From CAZFBA01 sp964517135 (GTDB lineage: Bacteria > Cyanobacteriota > Vampirovibrionia > JBFMGH01), in contig CAZFBA010000031.1 of assembly GCA_964517135.1 (NCBI GenBank), forward strand, positions 1 to 47,919: a stretch of DNA of 47,919 nt, written 5' to 3'. Shown in pieces: positions 23,564 to 30,667 of the stretch (its first letter is position 1; each line of letters starts with the position of its first letter). Below the pieces are notes generated by a model. That model made no database searches, had not been told where the DNA came from, and was given only the letters and a program-made list of their open reading frames with translations. A program made the translations under genes and the position numbers.

Positions 23564-25540
23564 ATGATGAGTTGGAGAAGAAAACAGAAGTTATTAATAG
23601 CCTTTCTCTTATTTGGTTCGATTATATCGAATGGCTTAAATCTTAAAGCTGATGCAGCAAGCCCTAGGCTAACAAGTAAGATTGAAATGGCAGCACCTGT
23701 AGAGTTTAGAGATAATCAGTCAAAAGTTTATAATATGGACTTTGATGATATCAGTATTCGAAAGCTTATAAGGATGCTTGCACATCAGGCTAATATTAAT
23801 GTCATGCTGGATCAAACAGTTGAAGGTAACGTTTCTGTAACCTTTAATGATCTGACATTAAAAGAAGCTTTTGAGTATCTGAGAAACATTGCAGGCTTAT
23901 ATTATGTCAATAAAGGCGATAATATAATGCTTGTAACCACAAAGGCAGATGCTCAGGAAAAAGGACTGAATAAGTCTATATCCAAATTAATTCCTATTAA
24001 GTATGTTAATGCCAGGTTAGTGACTTCTCTTTTAAATAATACAGTGTTTGTTTCTCCTGCCGGGGCTGAAGAAGGTGGTGACACTGCTAAAAAAGCTACT
24101 GCTGAGTTTAGAACCAATAGTATTATCCTCGTTGGAACTGAAAACGATATCAGACTTGCAGAAGATGTCATTAATAAAATTGATATTCCTAGAGAAAGCA
24201 GAACCTTTAGAATTAACCACGCCGGAGCAGTAGAAGTTGCACAACTGTTACAGGCAACAGTGTTTAATGATGGCATAAGTCCATTTAACCCTGCTGGCGG
24301 TGGTGAAGAAGATGGAATACCTTCTACGCCCTCGGGAATTAGCGTTGATATTGAAACCTTCCAGGAAGGTTCAGGGTCAGCTTCAGAGGTATCAGGTGCT
24401 TCCGGCGAATCTGGCGGAGGTGAACAGCAAACCTTTACTCTGAGAGCGAAAAGACTTGAAACTAAAGATATTAAGATTGCACCTGATGGGCCAATTATTG
24501 TGCCAGATAGCAGGACAAATACATTAACTATACTCGGTACAGTAGAACAGATAGCACTGGCAGAATCTTTGATACCCACACTGGATCAAAAATTGCCGCA
24601 GGTTGCTATCGAAACATCACTTGTTGAAATATTTGAAAAAGGTTTAAGGCAATTGCAGCCTACAATTGGTACTGGCGATGGCCAGTTTGCTTATGGTTTT
24701 AACAACCGGGCTGTCACACAATCAACGGATGTTCCGCCTGCTGCCGGTGCGCCTGCAATACCTTATAATCAGGTCATAGAGAAGCAATTTCCTGATGGAA
24801 GCACGAAGGTTTATCAAACAGGTTTATTAAATAATGTTCTTGGTCTTCCAACACTTAAAGATAAAGGTCAGGAAGGAAATGAATTTGCCTGGACAACCAA
24901 ACCTCTGGAAAACAGCAGTCAGGTACTGGCTCAAATCAATGCCATGGTGGCCAATAGAAAAGCCAAATTGCTTGCTAATCCTACGATTATTGCAACTCAT
25001 AATACTGAAGCCGTTATAAGTATTACAGAAGAAATTATTAGAAGTACTCAGATTACTCGTGATGCTACAGGTTTTACGCAAACTCAGGTTGAAATTGGTG
25101 AAGCCGGCATTATATTGAATATTCTGCCTAAAGTTGGCGGAGATGGTTTTGTAACAATGAGAATAAGACCTTCTGTTTCAACAGTTGCTAACCAGATAGA
25201 AGATCAGCAGAAAAACCTGATTTCACTGTTAAACAGAAGAGATTTAGCAGTTCAAGAAGTAAGAATAGCAAACGGTCAAACATTAGCTCTTGGCGGCTTG
25301 ATTCAGGAAAGAGATGTTTCTGAATATGCAAAAGTGCCGGGGTTAGGTGATATACCAATTATAGGTACGCTATTCCGTACTTCTTATAAAGACTTAAGCA
25401 GGTCAGAGCTTATTATCCTGGTAACACCAAGTATTATGGAAGATGCTTATCCGTTATCACCGGCCAGCAGAATATCAAGCTTGATGAATAATCCTGAAGT
25501 GCAGGCTATGATGGCTGGAAATACTGCAAAAAATAGATAA
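23564..25540 (+). CDS. pilQ: Secretin, type IV pilus (PilQ/GspD family), first of two
   Basis: This outer-membrane pore protein has 658 residues. A signal peptide (1 to about 31, ending KADA) is followed by an STN/N0-type domain (about 55-120), NolW/N1 modules (IPIKYVNARLVTSLL; FRINHAGAVEVAQLLQ), a Gly/Ser-rich loop (SGSASEVSGASGESGGGEQ), and the secretin domain. The last contains VEIGEAGIILNILPKV, IANGQTLALGGLIQERD and VPGLGDIPIIGTLFR. No C-terminal pilotin-binding extension is evident. The gene is separated from its paralogue by 29 bases. Confidence 0.92.
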   Translation: MMSWRRKQKLLIAFLLFGSIISNGLNLKADAASPRLTSKIEMAAPVEFRDNQSKVYNMDFDDISIRKLIRMLAHQANINVMLDQTVEGNVSVTFNDLTLKEAFEYLRNIAGLYYVNKGDNIMLVTTKADAQEKGLNKSISKLIPIKYVNARLVTSLLNNTVFVSPAGAEEGGDTAKKATAEFRTNSIILVGTENDIRLAEDVINKIDIPRESRTFRINHAGAVEVAQLLQATVFNDGISPFNPAGGGEEDGIPSTPSGISVDIETFQEGSGSASEVSGASGESGGGEQQTFTLRAKRLETKDIKIAPDGPIIVPDSRTNTLTILGTVEQIALAESLIPTLDQKLPQVAIETSLVEIFEKGLRQLQPTIGTGDGQFAYGFNNRAVTQSTDVPPAAGAPAIPYNQVIEKQFPDGSTKVYQTGLLNNVLGLPTLKDKGQEGNEFAWTTKPLENSSQVLAQINAMVANRKAKLLANPTIIATHNTEAVISITEEIIRSTQITRDATGFTQTQVEIGEAGIILNILPKVGGDGFVTMRIRPSVSTVANQIEDQQKNLISLLNRRDLAVQEVRIANGQTLALGGLIQERDVSEYAKVPGLGDIPIIGTLFRTSYKDLSRSELIILVTPSIMEDAYPLSPASRISSLMNNPEVQAMMAGNTAKNR

Positions 25541-25569
25541 TAAGTCAATAAAAGAGCGGGGTAAAAAAC

Positions 25570-27855
25570 ATGAGAGTTGTGAAGCTAAAATTAGGTCTAT
25601 TAAGTATAATGGCAGGAGCTGTTATAACCTCAGGTCTAATTGGTTTGAATGGTAATTCTGTGTATGCGGCAACCTTGCAGGCTAATGCTGCAAAAACAGA
25701 GTATTTACATCAGCCTATTGCTGTTAGTGGTGGCAATCAAAGAGTTATAATGAAATTAAGAGGAGTAGATCTTAGAGATTTATTGAGATCTCTTGCTACA
25801 AGAGCCGGTTTTAACATTCTTATGGATGAATCGGTGGATGGATCTATTAGCGTTGATTTAAACAACGTTACTATCGATCAGGCTCTTGATACTGTAAAAG
25901 ATTATGCCAATCTTGTTTATATGCAGGATGAAAAGACGCTTGTTGTATCCAGTAAGGATTCAGAGTTGTCTCAAAGCATTAATCAGCAGGTATCTCAAAT
26001 GATACCGGTAAAATATGTTAATGCTAAACTGATAGCAGATATACTTAACTCAACGTTGTTTTCAGCTTCAGGAGAGCAAGATACTGCTTCAGCGAAGAAA
26101 GCAACAGCAGAATATCGTACAAATACTGTTTTTGTCGTGGGTACGGATAACGATGTAAGACTTGCATCAGAGATGATAAAGAATATTGATGTGCCCAGAC
26201 AAAGTAAAACCTTTAGAATAAATCATGCTAATGTTGTTGATGTAGCACAGTTGTTACAGGCTACAATTTTTAATGATGGTGTAGCTCCATATGATAGCAC
26301 TGGTAGTGGAGATGGAGACAGACAGTTGAAATCATCTGCTATTAGTGTTGTTACAGAAACTTTTCAGGAAGGCTCCGGCACAGAAGAAGTACAGGGTGCT
26401 TCTGGTGATGGCGGTGGTGGTACTCAACAAACTTTTTCATTAAGAACAAAAATTATTGAAGCAAGAGAAGTAAAAATTAATCCGGAAGGGCCGCTAATTG
26501 TACCTGATTCAAGGTCTTCTACTCTGACTATTATGGGTACTGTCGAGCAAATAGCCCTTGCTGAAGCTGTTATACCTACATTAGATCAGAAATTACCCCA
26601 GGTAGCTATTGAGGCTTCTCTTATTGAGGTAAGTGAATCTTCGATGAAAAACCTTGAAGTTCTATGGGGGCAGCAGGGTGGTCAATGGGGTACTGGTTTT
26701 AATAACAGCTCCAAAGGCAAGGGTGCAGCAGCAGTAGCAGGCGATCCTGCTTTCCAGCCGTTAGCTGATTTAGTTCGGACGACAGTAGATCAGAACGGAA
26801 ATATTGTATCAACAACCTATGAAAATGCTTTAGGGCCCCTGTCTCAGATTATAGGTTTGCCGACACTGAGGGGTGAAAAGCCTATCAACGCTAATGGATT
26901 GGCAGCAGCGTTTTCAACATCACCTCTTAATATTACACGTAGCAATCAATTCTTATTCCAGATTAATGCTATGGTCTCTCAGGGGAAAGCTAAATTGCTT
27001 GCTAACCCGACTGTTATGGCTGTTCATAATTCAGAGGCAGTTATAAGTATTACTGAAGAGGTTGTACGTAGAACGACAGTTACCCGTGATGCTACAGGCT
27101 TTACGCAGACTCAGGTTGAAATTGGTGAAGCCGGCATTATTCTTGATATTATACCGAAAGTCTCTGGAGATGGTTATGTAAACTTAAGGATCAGGCCTTC
27201 TGTATCCAGTGTTGCTCAACAAATCATCAAGGATGATCAGAATATTACTACATTGTTAAGAAGAAAAGATCTTGCTGTTCAGGAAGTAAGACTGGTAGAT
27301 GGTCAGACACTGGCTATTGGAGGTCTTATTGACGAGAGATCACAGGCAGATCACAGTAAAATTCCTGGTCTAGCCGATCTGCCTATTGTTGGTACATTGT
27401 TTAGAACCAGTGCTAATGATAGAGAAAGAAATGAACTTTTGATGCTTGTTACACCCCGCATAGTTCAGGATGACAGGCCATTGATTTCGTCAAGTTTCCA
27501 GCAGGCTCCTGTGACGGCTATTTCAAATAATGAGGGCCGGATGAGTGCTCCGGTGCCGACGAAAAGGCAAGAAATTGAAGAAGATGTTTATGATATAGAA
27601 CCCGTAGAGGTTACAATGGTTACTGATGTAAAGCCTGAGAAGGCTAAACCTCAAGAAGTTGTTGATGTTCCTGTGCGCAAAGCGGCTATTAAGCCAGTGC
27701 AAAAAACTGAAAAGCGTGTTAATGCTTATACTATTGAAGATGTAATGAGAGAATTTGGCATCAGTGATAAAAAGCTTCAGAAAGATAATGTCAGTATTGA
27801 CAAAAGTGAGATTGACAAACTTCTAGATGAGTACCTGCCAAAAGGCTCCAATTAG
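25570..27855 (+). CDS. pilQ: Secretin, type IV pilus (PilQ/GspD family), second of two, with C-terminal extension
   Basis: The 761-residue paralogue of the preceding gene has a signal peptide (cleavage likely after VYA at 33), STN domain (MKLRGVDLRDLLRSLATRAG), NolW modules and secretin domain (VEIGEAGIILDIIPKV, VDGQTLAIGGLIDER, IPGLADLPIVGTLFR). It also has a C-terminal extension of about 120 residues that is Pro/Glu/Lys-rich and ends in a predicted helix, IDKSEIDKLLDEYLPK. The EIDKLLD motif also ends the PilP-like protein. Shared blocks with secretin 1, such as RDATGFTQTQVEIGEAGIIL, show a tandem duplication. The two may form a mixed ring or serve different states or machines. Confidence 0.92.
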   Translation: MRVVKLKLGLLSIMAGAVITSGLIGLNGNSVYAATLQANAAKTEYLHQPIAVSGGNQRVIMKLRGVDLRDLLRSLATRAGFNILMDESVDGSISVDLNNVTIDQALDTVKDYANLVYMQDEKTLVVSSKDSELSQSINQQVSQMIPVKYVNAKLIADILNSTLFSASGEQDTASAKKATAEYRTNTVFVVGTDNDVRLASEMIKNIDVPRQSKTFRINHANVVDVAQLLQATIFNDGVAPYDSTGSGDGDRQLKSSAISVVTETFQEGSGTEEVQGASGDGGGGTQQTFSLRTKIIEAREVKINPEGPLIVPDSRSSTLTIMGTVEQIALAEAVIPTLDQKLPQVAIEASLIEVSESSMKNLEVLWGQQGGQWGTGFNNSSKGKGAAAVAGDPAFQPLADLVRTTVDQNGNIVSTTYENALGPLSQIIGLPTLRGEKPINANGLAAAFSTSPLNITRSNQFLFQINAMVSQGKAKLLANPTVMAVHNSEAVISITEEVVRRTTVTRDATGFTQTQVEIGEAGIILDIIPKVSGDGYVNLRIRPSVSSVAQQIIKDDQNITTLLRRKDLAVQEVRLVDGQTLAIGGLIDERSQADHSKIPGLADLPIVGTLFRTSANDRERNELLMLVTPRIVQDDRPLISSSFQQAPVTAISNNEGRMSAPVPTKRQEIEEDVYDIEPVEVTMVTDVKPEKAKPQEVVDVPVRKAAIKPVQKTEKRVNAYTIEDVMREFGISDKKLQKDNVSIDKSEIDKLLDEYLPKGSN

Positions 27856-27880
27856 AAACCCGCTTGTTTCGAGCCACCTA

Positions 27881-27914
27881 TTTGCCAGTTTAGTTTAAGC
27901 TGGCAAATTTTTTT
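27881..27914 (+). terminator. Terminator of the secretin operon
   Basis: TTTGCCAG at 27881-27888 pairs with CTGGCAAA at 27900-27907, and seven T residues follow. This is a textbook intrinsic terminator 25 bases after the second secretin gene. Confidence 0.88.
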
Positions 27915-27924
27915 AATCTTATTA

Positions 27925-28074
27925 AGGGCTAAAAGCCCTCCTCTCAATAACAATAGTTTATTGAATGCCTGAATTAGTATGAAATAAAACTCTCTCCGGA
28001 GCGAACTAAGTTCGCTCCGGTAGTTATTAGCCTCTTTAGAACTTTTGAGTCATCCTGAGCACAGCGAGGGATCT
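27925..28074. repeat. Cluster of palindromes and a REP-like repeat
   Basis: Several elements are packed between the convergent secretin operon and suhB. AGGGCTAAAAGCCCT lies at 27925-27939. A TTATTGAATGC segment matching the right edge of the interspersed repeat starts at 27959. A perfect 11-bp hairpin CCGGAGCGAAC/GTTCGCTCCGG spans 27996-28020. At 28048-28074, TCATCCTGAGCACAGCGAGG (and the following GATCT) resembles a short palindromic repeat found dispersed in many environmental bacterial genomes. Confidence 0.55.
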
Positions 28075-28097
28075 ATTTATAAGAGGTTTTCTGATGT

Positions 28098-28910
28098 TTA
28101 TACTTCTGGCAGTTCGGGGTTTGTTTCTCTTATGATTGTTGTCATTTCATCATAAATGTATGGGTTGGAGGCGATGATATGCTTTGTAAAGATATCAAAT
28201 GAATCTGAGAAAAAGTTAGAGACAATGCCGCCAGCTTCTTTAACTATGATGGCGCCGGCTGCTGTATCCCACGGGGCGAGTTTGAGTTCCCAGAAACCGT
28301 CAAAGCGACCGCATGCAAGATAGCACAGGTCAAGTGCAGCTGATCCCGGTCTTCTGATGGCCTGAGCTTTGTATGAGAATGCCTCAAAGTAGTCCATGTT
28401 GTTGGCTTTTTTGTTTCTTCTGTCGTATGGGAACCCTGTTGCCAGAAGACTTTCACTGACCTTTTTAACAGAGCTTACTTTTATTTCTCTGGTATTCAGA
28501 AAAGCTCCTGAACCTTTAATAGCGTGGAAAAGCTCATTTTTAACAGGGTCATAGACAACACCAACAATGATATCTCCTCTGTGCATGAGGCCTATTGATA
28601 CACAAAATTGAGGGTAATTGTGGGCATAATTTGTTGTGCCGTCAAGTGGATCTATTATCCAGGTGAATTCTGCTGTTTCTATATCATTGTTAAACTCTTC
28701 TGAGAGCACATTATGGTGTGCAAATTTATTTCTAATGGTTTTAATTATTATTTCTTCAGATTCTTTATCGGCGTTAGTGACGAGGTCAAATTCATTGAGC
28801 TTGTGTTCTATTTCTTTATGTTTGCCAAAATACTTCATGTGGATATCACTGGCGTTTAATGCTGCCAGCTGGGCTGTCTGGAGAAGTTCTGATTTAAATC
28901 CGTCGTACAA
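28098..28910 (-). CDS. suhB: Inositol monophosphatase family protein
   Basis: This is a Mg2+-dependent sugar phosphatase of 270 residues. Metal ligands are visible as E71-E72, D87-P-L-D90-G-T (IIDPLDGTTNY) and W214-D215 (PWDTAAGAIIVKEAGG). The substrate could be myo-inositol-1-phosphate, another sugar phosphate, or 3'-phosphoadenosine phosphate; SuhB also acts in rRNA antitermination in E. coli. The start is TTG 28910, supported by AAAGGAGC upstream on the minus strand. It is divergent from queD. Confidence 0.9.
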   Translation of the reverse strand: MYDGFKSELLQTAQLAALNASDIHMKYFGKHKEIEHKLNEFDLVTNADKESEEIIIKTIRNKFAHHNVLSEEFNNDIETAEFTWIIDPLDGTTNYAHNYPQFCVSIGLMHRGDIIVGVVYDPVKNELFHAIKGSGAFLNTREIKVSSVKKVSESLLATGFPYDRRNKKANNMDYFEAFSYKAQAIRRPGSAALDLCYLACGRFDGFWELKLAPWDTAAGAIIVKEAGGIVSNFFSDSFDIFTKHIIASNPYIYDEMTTIIRETNPELPEV

Positions 28911-29076
28911 TTTTTGCTCCTTTAGAAATAATAAGTGGTTTTATGATATAAGATTAGTGTGAACGGTTGTAAGATAGGTGAATGATACGATCTAAGGCTA
29001 TAATTAACTCATCCTGATCAAATTATGATTAGTATACTATCAAAAAATATTAAAGTCATGAATAAGGATTATAAAA

Positions 29077-29448
29077 ATGTTTGAAGTTATGATAGAAGAT
29101 AGTTTTGCAGCTGCACACAGGTTATTAAACTATGATGGTATCTGTGAAAACCAGCATGGCCATAACTGGCGGGTGCAGGTTTTTGCTAAAGGTTTAAACC
29201 TTGATAATGCAGGCATTCTTGTAGATTTTAAAGTCCTTCATGGAGCTTTAAGAAAGGTTCTTAAAGACTTTGATCACACTGATTTAAATACTCTGGATGC
29301 TTTTAAATCGTTAAGCCCCAGCAGTGAGCTTATAGCCAGGCATATTTATGAGCAACTTAAGCCTGAGATAACTAATATATCAAAAGTAACTGTCTGGGAA
29401 ACAGAAAAATCAAGTGCTACGTATTATTGTGAAAATTGTAACGATTGA
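29077..29448 (+). CDS. queD: 6-carboxy-5,6,7,8-tetrahydropterin synthase (QueD family)
   Basis: QueD makes 6-carboxytetrahydropterin from dihydroneopterin triphosphate in queuosine/7-deazaguanine synthesis. It has 123 residues. The zinc ligands are H14, H27 and H29 (FAAAH and QHGHNW), the catalytic cysteine is C23, the D66-H67 pair occurs in DFDHTDLN, and E108 in TVWETEKSS completes the pterin pocket. AAGGAT precedes the ATG. queC, queE and queF are not in the window. A related pterin synthase role is possible, but the C-x3-H-x-H pattern favours QueD. Confidence 0.92.
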   Translation: MFEVMIEDSFAAAHRLLNYDGICENQHGHNWRVQVFAKGLNLDNAGILVDFKVLHGALRKVLKDFDHTDLNTLDAFKSLSPSSELIARHIYEQLKPEITNISKVTVWETEKSSATYYCENCND

Positions 29449-29771
29449 TTCCGGGTAAAAAATTATTGTTATATTTTTTTACAAACATGTAAAGAAAATG
29501 TATGGACAATAATTTTTACTATTTGTGATAGGTGGTTCATTTTTAAAGGGTTCATGATGGGCTCCTTGAAACTAATTCTCAAAAGAAACTCTAAAGGATT
29601 CAATTTTTTTCTGCCAGATGAAAATTTCATTTTGCAGGAAAATTACAAATTTTTAAGTTCAGGAAGAGTCTTTTTTGAAGTTATTTTTATCTACTGGATT
29701 GCCCGAAAAAACATTTTGATGTAAATTCTAAATTAATATAAGTATTGATGATGAATTTGGAGTGGCTTTTT
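29449..29771. other. Intergenic region with one possible small ORF
   Basis: These 323 AT-rich bases have no clear terminator or promoter. A 56-codon frame at 29554-29724 is the only content worth noting. Confidence 0.4.
29554..29724 (+). CDS. Possible small protein of 56 residues
   Basis: ATG 29554 (or 29557) opens a frame ending at TAA 29722-29724. AAAGGG ends 3 to 6 bases upstream. The peptide (SLKLILKRNSKGFNFFLPDE, then FILQENYKF, and near the end VFFEVIFIYWIAR) has a hydrophobic C-terminal part that could touch a membrane. I recognise no family. Base composition does not separate it from surrounding non-coding DNA. Confidence 0.3.
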   Translation: MMGSLKLILKRNSKGFNFFLPDENFILQENYKFLSSGRVFFEVIFIYWIARKNILM

Positions 29772-30173
29772 ATGTCTCCAAAAAGGGCTCAGAAATACGT
29801 AACATTAATCAATGATCCGTTATTCTTTTTTTCAAAGAAAAAGTTGCTTTCTAATCACGTAGTATTCTATCTGTTAAAGGCTTTAGAAAGCGCAGATGCA
29901 GGTTTAACAGCTGATATTGAAAATGATCTGGTAAATATTGGCGATAAAGCTATAATGCCACTTCTTGTAGCGCTGGAAAGCCCTAATAGCAAGGTACAGA
30001 AACATGCAGCTATGGCTTTAATTCGAATAGGTAATCAGGTTATAGTTCCGCTTCTCAATGAGTATAGAAATAAGCCTGATCGCAAGTGGATGGTAGATTT
30101 TATCATCTCTGAAATTCAAGGTTATCAGACTTTAGAAGTGGATAAGAAGTGTTTTGAAACCATGGCAAGCTAG
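29772..30173 (+). CDS. Small HEAT-repeat-like protein
   Basis: The 133-residue protein has two HEAT/PBS-lyase-type helical repeats in the middle: IENDLVNIGDKAIMPLLVALESPNSKV followed by QKHAAMALIRIGNQVIVPLLNEYRN. Such repeats usually bind proteins. No catalytic motif, signal peptide or membrane helix is seen. I start at ATG 29772 because GGAG at 29759-29762 is 9 bases upstream; ATGs at 29748 and 29751 are in frame but lack a binding site. No partner is evident from the neighbours. Confidence 0.65.
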   Translation: MSPKRAQKYVTLINDPLFFFSKKKLLSNHVVFYLLKALESADAGLTADIENDLVNIGDKAIMPLLVALESPNSKVQKHAAMALIRIGNQVIVPLLNEYRNKPDRKWMVDFIISEIQGYQTLEVDKKCFETMAS

Positions 30174-30667
30174 CGATTGGCAAAAGCAATTTTTTAAATA
30201 AAAGTATTATTAGCTTTTTTAAGAATTTAAAGCTGGTCGGGCACAGTATTCAAGAATCAAAGATTGACAATAAATTTTTTTATAATCAAAGTCATAAGTA
30301 ATCAGATTTAAGAAAATATAGGGTGGGTGTTTTAGAATTGTTTAATTTTTTATGTCGTTTAGTATAGTCAGGTAGTTTTGCAGAATATTAGCCTCTTTAA
30401 TGCTGCTATACCATTCCACGTAAATAATTAATATATGCTGATAGAATTCAGTAGGGTGTTTTTGCCAGCACAGCGGGCAAAAACACCCGGCCTCTATAAT
30501 CTGGAATCTATACATTACTTTCAAGGATCAGTATATAATAAACATTTCAAGTAAAAACTCTTTAAAAATCTCATGCTTATTGAAGCACAATTTTTATATT
30601 GTCAATATTTGCAAAAAATATTCTCCAGGAAGCCCCGACACCAGTTTTTTGAATTGAGAAGCCCCCT
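30174..30667. other. Intergenic region with a strong hairpin
   Basis: These 494 bases separate the convergent HEAT-like and HerA-like genes. They hold the perfect 13-bp hairpin at 30454-30488. A 60-codon minus-strand frame (30524-30342, with CFCPLCWQKHP) is possible but has a weak start. No other signal is seen. Confidence 0.45.
30454..30488. other. Perfect 13-bp hairpin of unknown role
   Basis: GGGTGTTTTTGCC (30454-30466) is perfectly complementary to GGCAAAAACACCC (30476-30488) with a 9-base loop. No T-run follows on either strand. It lies about 180 bases past the stop of the minus-strand HerA-like gene. It may be a transcript end, a protein-binding site or part of a small RNA. Confidence 0.5.

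Noticed and set aside
23953..24579. A 208-codon minus-strand frame in the first secretin
   Set aside because: It is antisense to conserved secretin domains and rich in Ser, Pro and Leu, typical of shadow frames.
30264..30286. TTGACA followed by TATAAT
   Set aside because: Both boxes are perfect, but the spacer is only 11 bases, too short for sigma-70 promoters; no gene follows on the plus strand.
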